A stretch of 64,000 bases of DNA from Bacteroidaceae bacterium (GCA_017650105.1 JAGCFO010000006.1:1-64000); one strand, 5' to 3'. Positions 33,754-47,770 are shown, numbered from the stretch's first letter. Numbers and translations: made by a program. Notes: generated by a model not told the origin, from the letters alone.

Positions 33754-36657
33754 TTAATAGCCGAAAATCTGCTCGGTGGTGAGGCGCTCGATGCGTCCCC
33801 ACTTGGCAAGGTTCTCAAGGTCGAGCTGCTCAGGATCGCCCAGCACGCATGTGTGGTAGGAACGTCCCTTGATGGCACTCTGCTGGTAGGCAACCACATC
33901 GTCGAGCGTCATCTTCTGAACCTGCTCGAAAACGTTGCGACGGATGTCGGTGTCGAGCCCCATATCCTGCAGCGTCTGCCAGTAGCGGAGCACGGGGTAG
34001 CCGGTGTAGCGCTGGGTGCGCAGCTGGGCGAGGAGCCCCTCTTTGGCGATGGCGAAGGCTGCCTCCGAAACGGGCATGTTGTTGATGATTTCGTCGAAGT
34101 GGGTGAGGGCGTCAATCATCTTGTCGTTCTGGGTGATGATGTAGCTCATGAAATACTCGGTCTCATCGGTGTCGTAGGGCTCGACGTCGCGTGCCGAAGC
34201 GCTGTAGGCCAGTCCGCGTGCCTCGCGCATCTCCTGGAAGACGATACCGTTCATGCCGCTGCCGAAGTACTCGTTGTAGAGCTCAACGGAGGGATGCTTG
34301 GCGAGGTCGAAGGCGTTACCCATCTCGGTGATGCCCACGAGGTAGCAGTTGTTGGCTACGAAGGGTGCCAGATAGACGACGTTCTCTTTGGTGGGCTGAT
34401 AGGGAGCGGGCTGGTTGACGGGCACGTCCTTGGTGCCAGCCTTGTGGCAGTCGGCGATGATCTTGAAAGCCTCGTCGCGTGAGGCAGGGCCGTAGTAAAC
34501 CACCCTGTGCTTCAGCTGGGCAAGGCCTTTCAGCTTGTCGGTGAGCTGCTGTCCGTCGAGAGCCATCACCTCTTCATTCGTGAGCACGCGCGTAGCGGGG
34601 CTGCCCGGTCCGTAGAGGACATACTGGCGCAGAGCGTTGAAGTTGGCACGCTGGTTGGTCTTGTTCACCATGCGGCTGCGGAGGATGTCAGCCTTGTATC
34701 CCTGCAGCACGGCATCGTCGGGCTGCATGTCGGCAACGAAGCGCTCGACAAGGGCTAGAGCCTGAGGCATATACTCCTGAAGACCGCTCACGGTGAGCAT
34801 GGAGCGCTTGGTGCTGACGTTGAACGTCATGCTGCAGGCAATCTTGTAGAGCTCCTGCTTGAGCTGCGCTGCCGTCATGTCGGAGGTGCCGAGGTAGTCG
34901 GCATATCCGGCTGCCGTTGCCAGCAGAGGATCGGCATAGTCGCCGAACTCCCACACGTACTGCACGTTGAAGATGTCGTTGACGTCGTTTTTCTTGTACA
35001 GGGCGGGCATCTCGCTCACGGTGCCTTTCGTGATTTCCTTGGCGAAGTCCACGAAGACGGGCTCGATGGGAGCCACCTTGCTCTGCTGCACGTCGGCGAG
35101 GAAGGTGCTCACGGTATCGCGGTTGGTGAAGATAGGCGTGATAGCGGGCTTCTCGATGGTCTTTCGGTCGGTGTCAACGCCCTGACGCTTGAAGATGACG
35201 GTGTAGGCATTGTCCTTCAGATACTTCTGGGCAAAGCGCACCACGTCGTCCTTGGTGTAGGAGGCCATCTTGTCGTAGTACTTCACGACATCCTCCCACT
35301 TCTGCTGGTTGACAAACGCATCCACAAACATGTTTGCCCTGCTACGGTTGCGCTCCAGCCCGCGCTGCTGCTCCAGCTTCTTGTTGGCAGCGATAGCCTG
35401 CAGCAAGCTCTCGTCGAACTCTCCTGCACGCAGCTTGGCAGCCTCTCCCAGCAGAAGGTCACAGGCCTCTTCCAGCGTCTGCCCCTCCTTAGGATAGGCA
35501 ATCATCATGAAAGCGGAGTAGTCGCTCAGCTGATAGGGGAAGCACTGTGCGGCAAGCACCTTCTGCTGCTGCTGAAGGTCGAGGTCGAGAAGTCCTGCCT
35601 GCCCGTTGTACATGATTTCTCCCACAAGTTCCACGAGGGGGGCGTCGGCATCGCCTGCACCGGGCATGCGCCAGCCAAGCCATACGTTCTCAGCCTCCTG
35701 GCCTGTGACGTTCTTCACCACGGGCACCGTTATCTCCTTCTCGGGGGCGAAGGTGGGGCGCACGATGTTCTCGTTGGGCTCCATATCGCCGAAGTACTTG
35801 TCGATGGTGCGTATCACCTTGTCGGGCTCAAAGTCGCCACTCATACAGATGGCCATGTTGTTGGGCACATACCAGTTGTTGAAGTGGTTCTTGATGTTGA
35901 CGATGCTGGGGTTCTTCAGGTGGTCCTGCGTGCCGATGACGCTCTGCTTGCCGTAGGGATGGTTGCGGAAGAGTCCTGCAAACAGGCTGTCAATGACTTT
36001 TTCCTGATCGTCGGCCATGCTGATGTTCTTCTCCTCATACACAGCCTCGAGCTCGGTGTGGAATCCGCGGATTACCATATTTTTGAATCTGTCGCTCTGC
36101 ACCTTAGCCCAGTTCTCCACCTGGTTTGAGGGGATGTCCTCGGTGTAGCAAGTGACGTCGTACGACGTGAAGGCATTGGTGCCCTCTGCTCCTATGGCTG
36201 CCATCAGCTTGTCATACTCGTTGGGAATGGCAATCTTACTTGCCTCGTAGCTGATGCTGTCGATCTGATGATAGATAGCCTTGCGCTGGGCCTCGTCGGT
36301 AGTCTTGCGATAGACTTCATAGAGGTCGGTGATCTGGTCGAGGAGCACTTTCTCGGCCTCGTAGTTTTGCGTGCCGAAGTGGCTCGTGCCCTTGAACATG
36401 AGGTGCTCCAGATAGTGGCTGAGGCCTGTCGTCTCGGCAGGGTCGTTTTTGCCCCCCACGCGCACGGGGATGAACGTTTGGATGCGCGGAGCCTCCTTGT
36501 TGACGGTGAGGTAGACTTTAAGTCCATTGTCAAGGGTGTAGATGCGGGAATTCATCGGGTCGCCCGCAACGGTTTCGTAGGAATACTTCTTCCCACACGA
36601 CACGGCTGCCAGCATCAGGCACGACAGCAGTGCGATTGTAAAAAACTGCCTTTTCAT
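33754..36657 (-). CDS. M16 family zinc metallopeptidase, lipoprotein
   Basis: 967 aa, pitrilysin type with two M16 halves. Signal plus lipobox LAAVSC (Cys about 21). The inverted zinc motif HxxEH is HYLEH at 81-85 in GLSHYLEHLMFKGT, with the downstream Glu in the TELEAVYEEKN region. The C-terminal half (about 520-967) has the non-catalytic repeat with a GSGMNGIVFQEMREARGLAYS segment. Likely degrades small peptides in the periplasm. Divergent from the GH2 gene. Confidence 0.92.
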   Translation of the reverse strand: MKRQFFTIALLSCLMLAAVSCGKKYSYETVAGDPMNSRIYTLDNGLKVYLTVNKEAPRIQTFIPVRVGGKNDPAETTGLSHYLEHLMFKGTSHFGTQNYEAEKVLLDQITDLYEVYRKTTDEAQRKAIYHQIDSISYEASKIAIPNEYDKLMAAIGAEGTNAFTSYDVTCYTEDIPSNQVENWAKVQSDRFKNMVIRGFHTELEAVYEEKNISMADDQEKVIDSLFAGLFRNHPYGKQSVIGTQDHLKNPSIVNIKNHFNNWYVPNNMAICMSGDFEPDKVIRTIDKYFGDMEPNENIVRPTFAPEKEITVPVVKNVTGQEAENVWLGWRMPGAGDADAPLVELVGEIMYNGQAGLLDLDLQQQQKVLAAQCFPYQLSDYSAFMMIAYPKEGQTLEEACDLLLGEAAKLRAGEFDESLLQAIAANKKLEQQRGLERNRSRANMFVDAFVNQQKWEDVVKYYDKMASYTKDDVVRFAQKYLKDNAYTVIFKRQGVDTDRKTIEKPAITPIFTNRDTVSTFLADVQQSKVAPIEPVFVDFAKEITKGTVSEMPALYKKNDVNDIFNVQYVWEFGDYADPLLATAAGYADYLGTSDMTAAQLKQELYKIACSMTFNVSTKRSMLTVSGLQEYMPQALALVERFVADMQPDDAVLQGYKADILRSRMVNKTNQRANFNALRQYVLYGPGSPATRVLTNEEVMALDGQQLTDKLKGLAQLKHRVVYYGPASRDEAFKIIADCHKAGTKDVPVNQPAPYQPTKENVVYLAPFVANNCYLVGITEMGNAFDLAKHPSVELYNEYFGSGMNGIVFQEMREARGLAYSASARDVEPYDTDETEYFMSYIITQNDKMIDALTHFDEIINNMPVSEAAFAIAKEGLLAQLRTQRYTGYPVLRYWQTLQDMGLDTDIRRNVFEQVQKMTLDDVVAYQQSAIKGRSYHTCVLGDPEQLDLENLAKWGRIERLTTEQIFGY

Positions 36658-36739
36658 CGGGATTTTTCGGTTTTTTGTTAGTTGAAAATATGATTCGTTT
36701 TGATTGGTTGATATGCTCTTTTGAGGGGAAATGTTTTTT

Positions 36740-36826
36740 CCTTCTCGAAAAAAATTTTTCCCTTCTTCATACGGCGATATTTGTTCTCCAAAAATTTTTT
36801 TCCTTCTTCATATTTGGCCCTTCTCA
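36740..36826. repeat. 21-bp-pitch TTCTCC array (site 5)
   Basis: Cores at 36742 (TTCTCG), 36763 (TTCTTC), 36784 (TTCTCC) and 36804 (TTCTTC, one base short), with spacers AAAAAAATTTTT, ATACGGCGATAT and AAAAATTTTTTT. It is in the divergent gap 36658-36992 between the M16 and GH2 genes, the only site of this family upstream of two genes. Confidence 0.8.
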
Positions 36827-36926
36827 GCTAAGCTTCTGAAAGGATTCGTTGACGCGGTTAGGCATCGGGGCGCAAAATTAAAACTTTTGCGCTACCTTTT
36901 TAAAAAAATTCGGCTTTTTCGTATGA

Positions 36927-40946
<4,020 letters not shown>

Positions 40947-40974
40947 GAAAAACAGAGGAAAAACGCCAAGGACT

Positions 40975-41946
40975 ATGCAAAGAAGGGATTTCATTAAGCG
41001 CTTGGCAGGCAGCGGAGTTCTCATAGCCACTTCTGCCTTGCCCGTGTGGGCAGATGAGGAGGAGAACGCAGTGCCCGACGTGTTTGCCAAACGGGGGCAG
41101 TATGAACGTCTCTCGCTCTGTTATGCCACAGTGAGGATAGGAGCCACGAAGCCTTTTTCCCTGCTGCATATCTCCGACACGCACCTCACGGCAGCATACG
41201 ACCATGAGGACGAGAAGAAGCTTCGACTTCGTGAGAGCCGTAGCCTCACCTTCGGAGGGCATCAGGAAGAAGCGCTGCGCGATTCCCTTCAGTGGGCACG
41301 TCAGCACGTTGACTACGTGCTCCATACAGGAGACCTCATTGACTGGCAGAGTGAGGCGAATTTCGATTTGGTGCGCAAGTATTTCGGCGAATCCGTCTTC
41401 GGCACGATGGGCAACCATGAGTTCAGCACCGATATGTGGCTGAGCGAGCCGAAGGAAGAGAGAAACGAGGCATACAAAGACAACACTCGCGCTATCCTTC
41501 AAGACGTCTATCCCTTCGATGTGTGCTTCCAGAGCCAGGTGGTGAACGGCGTCAACTTTATAACCTTCGACGACGTGTACGGATATGTCACCAACAAGCA
41601 AGTTGAGCTGTTCCTTCGCGAGAAAGAGAAGGGGCTGCCCATCGTGCTGTGCATGCACGTGCCCTTCTTCACGCCCGACATCTGGCGTGCTACCTGCCGC
41701 TTCTGGAAAGGCAAGGGGCCTATGACTTCTGGCGAAGAGCCCCAGGCAACAGGCGACTATCGAACGCAGCAGGAAGATGCTATGACGCGCGAATTCATCC
41801 AGTATCTGCGCTCAGAGCCGTTGCTGCGCTGCATCCTTGCGGGGCACGAGCACCTTAGTTTTGAGGATCAGTTCTCGCCTACCTGCCGCGAATACCTCGT
41901 TGCGGGCAACTTCCTCTTTCACGGAAGGGAAGTGATGTTCCTCTGA
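40975..41946 (+). CDS. Tat-exported calcineurin-like metallophosphoesterase
   Basis: 323 aa from ATG 40975. The N-terminus MQRRDFIKRLAGSGVLIATSALPVWA has a twin-arginine motif (RRDFIK) and a signal. Metal-binding motifs are LLHISDTHLT, HTGDLIDW, GNHEFS and AGHEHLSF. Normally cleaves phosphomonoesters or diesters outside the cytoplasm. It begins 28 bp after the GH2 gene, so co-transcription is likely. Substrate unknown. Confidence 0.88.
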   Translation: MQRRDFIKRLAGSGVLIATSALPVWADEEENAVPDVFAKRGQYERLSLCYATVRIGATKPFSLLHISDTHLTAAYDHEDEKKLRLRESRSLTFGGHQEEALRDSLQWARQHVDYVLHTGDLIDWQSEANFDLVRKYFGESVFGTMGNHEFSTDMWLSEPKEERNEAYKDNTRAILQDVYPFDVCFQSQVVNGVNFITFDDVYGYVTNKQVELFLREKEKGLPIVLCMHVPFFTPDIWRATCRFWKGKGPMTSGEEPQATGDYRTQQEDAMTREFIQYLRSEPLLRCILAGHEHLSFEDQFSPTCREYLVAGNFLFHGREVMFL

Positions 41947-41991
41947 CGCGCTTGTTTCCGTTCCTCGCAAGACATTTCTTTTCCTCCGCTT

Positions 41992-42075
41992 ATCGGAAGA
42001 CAAGAGAGGGATATCGGTAAACGAAAGGGAAAGGTTCGTAAGCGAGAGGGAGACATCGGTATACAAGAGGATAAA
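41992..42075. repeat. Degenerate about-21-bp repeat (ATCGGTAnACnAGAGGGA)
   Basis: ATCGG at 41992 and 42013 are 21 bp apart. The related units TTCGTAAGCGAGAGGGA and ATCGGTATACAAGAGGA follow at about 21-bp spacing with 1-2 bp drift. Lies in the convergent gap before fabG. Confidence 0.5.
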
Positions 42076-42135
42076 AATAGCTTCCGCTACGTTGCGCAAG
42101 CCTGGCAGAACAAACGTGACAAGATGCCCAAAAGC

Positions 42136-42170
42136 AGAGCCTGCATCTCGGAAAACGAGGCGCAGGCTCT
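42136..42170. terminator. Hairpin between convergent phosphoesterase and fabG genes
   Basis: AGAGCCTGC (42136-42144) pairs with GCAGGCTCT (42162-42170), and an inner CTCG-GAAAA-CGAG stem sits inside. The T run on the minus strand is only four bases. Confidence 0.6.
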
Positions 42171-42190
42171 TGCTAAACGGAGAGAAGGAG

Positions 42191-42940
42191 TTACATTCCC
42201 ATTCCGCCGTCAATCTGGATAACCTGCCCCGTGACGTACGACGACAAGTCGCTGGCAAGGAACAGAGCTACGTCGGCAATCTCCTCGGGAGTGCCTCCTC
42301 TGCGGAGAGGAATCTTCTTGCACCACTCGGCGCGCACCTCCTCGGGCAACTTCAGCGTCATATCGGTAAGGATGAATCCCGGAGCCAACACGTTGGCGCG
42401 GATGCCTCGCGAGCCTATTTCCTGAGCGATAGACTTGGTGAGGCCTATCATGCCAGCCTTCGATGCCGAGTAGTTGCATTGCCCGGCATTTCCGTGCACG
42501 CCTACCACGCTGCTCATCGAGATGATGGAGCCCGAGCGCTGACGCATCATGATGGGCGTTACGGCATGAATGAAGTTGAAAGCCGACTTCAGGTTCACCG
42601 TCAGCACGGCATCCCACTGGGCTTCTGTCATACGCATCATGAGCCCGTCTTTCGTGATTCCCGCGTTGTTGACAAGCACGTCGATGTGCCCGAAGTCTTC
42701 CTTTACCTGATTGACAACTGTTTCCGTCTCGGCGAAGTCTGCTGCGTTGGAAGCATATCCTTTCACCTTCGTGCCGAAGGCAGCTATTTCGTCTATCGTC
42801 TGCTGCATCGCGTCGTTATACACCAAGTCGGTGATGGCAATGTCGGCACCTTCTTGCGCAAACCTGAGCGCCAGCGCCTTGCCGATTCCTCTTGCAGCAC
42901 CCGTGATGAGTGCCACTTTTCCTTGAAGCAAATTTCCCAT
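42191..42940 (-). CDS. fabG: 3-oxoacyl-ACP reductase
   Basis: 249 aa short-chain dehydrogenase. The NADP-binding motif is TGAARGIGKALALRFA. NNAG is present in VLVNNAGITKDG, Ser in SIISMSSVVG, the YxxxK pair in YSASKAGMIGL, and the C-terminus is VIQIDGGMGM. Reduces 3-oxoacyl-ACP in fatty-acid elongation. Length and motifs match FabG rather than a generic SDR. No other fab gene is adjacent. Confidence 0.92.
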   Translation of the reverse strand: MGNLLQGKVALITGAARGIGKALALRFAQEGADIAITDLVYNDAMQQTIDEIAAFGTKVKGYASNAADFAETETVVNQVKEDFGHIDVLVNNAGITKDGLMMRMTEAQWDAVLTVNLKSAFNFIHAVTPIMMRQRSGSIISMSSVVGVHGNAGQCNYSASKAGMIGLTKSIAQEIGSRGIRANVLAPGFILTDMTLKLPEEVRAEWCKKIPLRRGGTPEEIADVALFLASDLSSYVTGQVIQIDGGMGM

Positions 42941-43060
42941 ATTCTCTTTTTCGTTTATGAATGTTTAGTCCGTTTCTCTTCTCCTCCAATGTTCCTTTCT
43001 CTCAGGAAGTATTTCCCACAGCGGGTGTTTCCCTTCAGAGAAGCAACAGCGGGAGAACAC

Positions 43061-43981
<921 letters not shown>

Positions 43982-44042
43982 TCACACTTTCTTTTCTTCT
44001 CTTTGCTGATATCAGCGAAACGGATAGACGTTTCATTTTTCT

Positions 44043-44112
44043 TTGTCCAAAAAAAATTATTTGTTCTCCATCTCGCGAGATTTGTTCTCCAAAAAATTTT
44101 TTTCCTTCTTCA
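44043..44112. repeat. 21-bp-pitch TTCTCC array (site 6)
   Basis: Cores at 44043 (decayed TTGTCC), 44064 (TTCTCC), 44085 (TTCTCC) and 44106 (TTCTTC), exactly 21 bp apart. Spacers are AAAAAAAATTAT, the perfect palindrome ATCTCGCGAGAT, and AAAAAATTTTTT. Between the esterase start and the dusB stop. Confidence 0.87.
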
Positions 44113-44130
44113 TATTTCAGGCGCCTTTCG

Positions 44131-45147
44131 TCACGTCGAGATGTATATCTCGTCGTCGGTGAGATGCCCGTAGGAGGCTTCAACGTCATCGAGGATGCGG
44201 AACAGTTCCTCCACGGTGTCGGCTCGGAGCATAGCGATGCGCGTGTCGCGGAAGTTGCGTATGCCCTTGAAGAGGGGCGTTGCTGCCAGGTGGCGCCGTA
44301 TGTGGAGGATGCCCCTGTATTCGCCCAGGCGCGCCACGCTCTGCCTCACTTGCTCGCGAAGGACGTCGAGCTTCCAGCTGAAGGATAGCTGTGTGCCGAG
44401 CTCCTCGCCTGTCTGCAGGAAGTGCTTCACCTCCTTGAATATCCACGGGCGCCCGAAGGATGCTCGCCCAATCATCACTCCGTCAACGCCGTAGGTGTCG
44501 AAGCACTCTTTGGCGCGTCGGGGGGTGGTGATGTCGCCGTTGCCGATGATGGGGATGTGCATGCGGGGGTTCTCCTTCACCTTCCCAATGAGAGTCCAGT
44601 CGGCTTCGCCTGTGTACATCTGGCTTCGCGTTCTGCCGTGAATGGTGAGGGCGCTGATGCCGCAGTCCTGTAGCTGCTCGGCAAGCTCCACGATAATCTT
44701 GTGCTCGCAGTCCCATCCCAGGCGCGTCTTCACCGTTACGGGCAGATGCACGGCGTCGACTATGGCGCGCGTCATCTCCATCATCAGCGGTATGTTCTGC
44801 AACAGTCCTGCCCCGCCCCCTTTGCCTGCCACACGTTTAACGGGACATCCGTAGTTGATGTCGAGGATGTCGGGGTGTGCTGCTTCGGCAATCTGTGCCG
44901 CTTCCACCATCGAAGGGATGTCTTTGCCGTATATCTGTATGGCTACGGGGCGCTCGGCATCGTTCACCTGCAGCTTGCGCAGCGAATTGTTCACGCCCCT
45001 GATAATCGCGTCTGCCGACACAAACTCGGTGTAAACCAAGTCGGCACCAAACTGCTTGCACATCAGGCGGAAGGCAGCGTCGGTGACATCCTCCATAGGT
45101 GCCAGCATCACGGGCCTTTCGCCCAAGTCGATAGAGCCTATCTTCAT
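44131..45147 (-). CDS. dusB: tRNA-dihydrouridine synthase
   Basis: 338 aa FMN enzyme that reduces uridine in the tRNA D-loop. APMEDVTDAAFRLMCKQFGAD at the N-terminus, the catalytic Cys in INYGCPVKRVAGKGGGAGLL, and the FMN-phosphate region GNGDITTPRRAKECF...GVDGVMIGRASFGRPW. The C-terminal helical domain contains HIRRHLAATPLFKG. The symbol dusB is given by overall similarity; other Dus classes are possible. Confidence 0.92.
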   Translation of the reverse strand: MKIGSIDLGERPVMLAPMEDVTDAAFRLMCKQFGADLVYTEFVSADAIIRGVNNSLRKLQVNDAERPVAIQIYGKDIPSMVEAAQIAEAAHPDILDINYGCPVKRVAGKGGGAGLLQNIPLMMEMTRAIVDAVHLPVTVKTRLGWDCEHKIIVELAEQLQDCGISALTIHGRTRSQMYTGEADWTLIGKVKENPRMHIPIIGNGDITTPRRAKECFDTYGVDGVMIGRASFGRPWIFKEVKHFLQTGEELGTQLSFSWKLDVLREQVRQSVARLGEYRGILHIRRHLAATPLFKGIRNFRDTRIAMLRADTVEELFRILDDVEASYGHLTDDEIYIST

Positions 45148-45167
45148 GTTGCGTGAACTTTTCGGTG

Positions 45168-45175
45168 CAAAGATA
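45168..45175 (-). promoter_or_regulatory. -7 box TATCTTTG for dusB
   Basis: TATCTTTG on the minus strand, about 20 bp before the ATG at 45147. No TTTG at 19 bp. Confidence 0.5.
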
Positions 45176-45306
45176 AGAAAAAAGTTTCAAAACTCCAACA
45201 TCCTCTATCCTATTAGATATAGACTTCCGTAGGCCGTCTTTAGCTGATTTCCTTTGCCGAAGCCTACATTTCTTCCCGGCAGCAGAAATATCTCGGATTT
45301 TTTCCG

Positions 45307-45314
45307 TACCTTTG
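45307..45314 (+). promoter_or_regulatory. -7 box TACCTTTG immediately before the U32 peptidase start
   Basis: TACCTTTG is followed by CACTC and then ATG (45320). Transcription would start at or within a few bases of the start codon, implying a leaderless or nearly leaderless mRNA. Confidence 0.55.
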
Positions 45315-45319
45315 CACTC

Positions 45320-46651
45320 ATGAACTATGATATCCGCGATTTTGAGATAATGGCGCCTGTCGGCTCGCGCGAGTCGCTGGCAGCAGCCATTCAGGCTGGA
45401 GCCGACTCCATCTACTTCGGCATCGGCTACCTTAATATGCGCGCACGCTCCGCTTCCACCTTCACAATCAGCGACTTGAAGGAGATAGCCTCGCTTACTG
45501 CCCAGCACGGCATCAAGAGCTACCTTACCGTCAACACTATCATCTACGACGAGGATATCGTCCTCATGCGCCAAATTGTTGACGCCGCTCACGAGGCAGG
45601 TATCAGCGCCATCATAGCCTCCGACGTCGCTGTCATGAGCTACTGCAACAGCATCGGGCAGGAGGTGCATCTGAGCACGCAACTCAACATCAGCAACGCC
45701 GAGGCGCTACGCTTCTATGCGCGCTTTGCCGACGTCGTCGTCCTCGCCCGGGAGCTGAACCTGGAGCAGGTCCGCGCCATTCACGAGACCATCCTCCGCG
45801 AGCAAATCAAAGGGCCCAAGGGCGAGTTGATTCGCATTGAGATGTTCTGTCACGGGGCCCTCTGCATGGCTATCTCGGGAAAATGCTACATGAGCCTTCA
45901 CGAGCTGGGATATAGCGCCAACCGCGGTGCCTGCATGCAGGTCTGCCGCAGGGGATACGACGTGCGACGCTCAGAGTTTCCTGCCGACAACATGCCGGCA
46001 ACCTCTCCGAATGCGAAGGAAACCATCCCCGAGACATACCTCCTGAAGGACAGAGAGAGCGACATCGAGCTGGAGGTGGACAACAAATACATCATGTCGC
46101 CCAAAGACCTGAAAACCATCCGCTTCATCGACGAGATGATGGAGGCTGGAGTGCGGGTTTTCAAGATAGAGGGGCGCGCCAGAGGGCCTGAATATGTGCG
46201 CACCGTCGTTGAGTGCTACAAAGAGGCTATTCGCAGCACCGTCGAGGGCTCTCTCAGCGAGGAGAAGAAGGACGAGTGGGACAAACGCTTGGCAACCGTC
46301 TTCAACCGCGGATTCTGGAACGGATACTACTTGGGACAGCGCCTGGGAGAGTGGAGCAGCCACTACGGCTCGGCAGCTACCGAGCGCAAGGTCTTCGCTG
46401 GCGTGGGCGTCAAGCACTTTTCCAAACTCGGCGTGGGCGAATTCTTCATCGAGGCGCACGACATACATCTCGGCGACAAGCTTCTCATCACAGGCCCCAC
46501 GACAGGCGCCGTCTACGTCACCCCCGACGAGCTGCGCGTAGACCTTAAACCCGTCACGATTGTCCCCAAAGGTGTTGCCGTCTCCTTCAAGGTTCCCTGC
46601 AAGATACGCCCCAGCGACAAGCTCTTCATTATTGAACAGACGGGAAAATAG
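45320..46651 (+). CDS. U32 family peptidase/RlhA-YegQ-like protein
   Basis: 443 aa from ATG 45320 (MNYDIRDFEIMAPVGSRESLAAA). Core U32 features: APVGSRESLAAAIQAGADSIYFG, the TVNTIIYDEDI region, and the signature EMFCHGALCMAISGKCYMSL with GACMQVCRRGY. The C-terminal part (about 350-443) matches the YegQ-type extension. Members act as collagenase-like proteases or, in E. coli RlhA, in 23S rRNA hydroxylation. I cannot say which applies. Confidence 0.88.
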   Translation: MNYDIRDFEIMAPVGSRESLAAAIQAGADSIYFGIGYLNMRARSASTFTISDLKEIASLTAQHGIKSYLTVNTIIYDEDIVLMRQIVDAAHEAGISAIIASDVAVMSYCNSIGQEVHLSTQLNISNAEALRFYARFADVVVLARELNLEQVRAIHETILREQIKGPKGELIRIEMFCHGALCMAISGKCYMSLHELGYSANRGACMQVCRRGYDVRRSEFPADNMPATSPNAKETIPETYLLKDRESDIELEVDNKYIMSPKDLKTIRFIDEMMEAGVRVFKIEGRARGPEYVRTVVECYKEAIRSTVEGSLSEEKKDEWDKRLATVFNRGFWNGYYLGQRLGEWSSHYGSAATERKVFAGVGVKHFSKLGVGEFFIEAHDIHLGDKLLITGPTTGAVYVTPDELRVDLKPVTIVPKGVAVSFKVPCKIRPSDKLFIIEQTGK

Positions 46652-46670
46652 AAAACTGGATAACAGAAGG

Positions 46671-47597
46671 CTAAAATTTAATTCTGAAGTATTCTAATTG
46701 TTTTTTGTATTCATCCTGAGCGGCTAGACAAGTATCGCGAAGGAAACCGTTGATATGTCCCCAGTTCTGAATTCCGCGATAGTAAAATAAGCGCAGTTTT
46801 TCGGTAATGATAAAGGGTACCATATCATTCCCGAGACATTGCCAAAACATCAGCAGCCGCCCTATTCGGCCGTTGCCGTCTTGAAAAGGATGTATGCGCT
46901 CCAGCCGTACATGGAAGTCAAGAATGTCATCAAACTCCACTCGTTTGATGGAATAATAATCCACAAGCAACTCTTTCATCCGCTGATGAACTTCTTCTGG
47001 TTTTGTCGTCTCCTCTCCACCCACTTCGTTTGCCAACCGCTTATAGTTACCTACGGCAAACCATTCCTTTAGGCTATCCGAAGTATTAGTCTTAAGCATC
47101 AAGTGAAGTTGCTTGATATGTGCTTCGGTAATTTTGTCGTTAGCATGATCAATAATATAATCGATGCAACGGAAGTGATTAATTGTTTCTATTATATCGT
47201 CCACACGAGTATCCTCGGTGGTGATACCGAGTGTATTGGTCTCGAAGATATAGCGAGTCTGCTCCATCGTCAGAAGACTCCCTTCTATATGATTGGAGTT
47301 GTAGGTAAGGTCAATCTGCGTACGATGATAAATGCCACCTTTCAGCCTGCTTTCCTTCTCTTCTCGCAAACGGGTAAGCAACGGACTGATTTTTGTTTTT
47401 CTTTTGGTGGGCAATCCTGCGTTGACAGGGATATTCCATGTTTTACCCATCAGGAAAGCCCCCTCTATCTTACCTGCAGCACAATAGTTGCGAGCTGTTC
47501 GCTCGCTGATGCCATATTTTTCGGCAAACTGGCTGACTGAGATATATTCCATATTATCGGCAAGTTTTTTATCGAAATCCGCGGTAAAGATACTCAT
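46671..47597 (-). CDS. Fic/DOC-family protein with N-terminal DNA-binding domain
   Basis: 308 aa. Residues about 16-60 form an excisionase-like HTH (YISVSQFAEKYGISERTARNYCAAG). The Fic core motif is HPFQDGNGRIGR at 236-247, and the inhibitory helix SNHIEG (S/TxxxE[G/N]) lies before the core, typical of class II. Fic enzymes usually transfer AMP from ATP to a target hydroxyl. An internal ATG at 47552 (MEYISVSQ) could be the true start. It is left-most in the AT-rich island and divergent from the helicase operon. The palindrome at 47601-47616 suggests self-regulation. Confidence 0.88.
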   Translation of the reverse strand: MSIFTADFDKKLADNMEYISVSQFAEKYGISERTARNYCAAGKIEGAFLMGKTWNIPVNAGLPTKRKTKISPLLTRLREEKESRLKGGIYHRTQIDLTYNSNHIEGSLLTMEQTRYIFETNTLGITTEDTRVDDIIETINHFRCIDYIIDHANDKITEAHIKQLHLMLKTNTSDSLKEWFAVGNYKRLANEVGGEETTKPEEVHQRMKELLVDYYSIKRVEFDDILDFHVRLERIHPFQDGNGRIGRLLMFWQCLGNDMVPFIITEKLRLFYYRGIQNWGHINGFLRDTCLAAQDEYKKQLEYFRIKF

Positions 47598-47600
47598 TTT

Positions 47601-47616
47601 TTGCCGATATCGGCAA
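47601..47616. promoter_or_regulatory. Perfect 16-bp palindrome upstream of fic
   Basis: TTGCCGATATCGGCAA, with the right half extended as TATCGGCAAGTTT. The same TATCGGCAAGTTT recurs at 47555-47567, just before the alternative fic ATG at 47552. Candidate operator for the Fic HTH. Confidence 0.5.
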
Positions 47617-47770
47617 GTTTAATCGCAAAAAACTGCCTTTTTTTCACATTCCTCCCCTCTTTGCTGAAAATGAGGTCGCTTTCATCTTACAGAGCAAAGC
47701 AACGTTTACTTAGGATATGTTAAGGAACGACAGAAAAAGAGGTTTAACTCACAAAAAAGAGTGGACTCTT

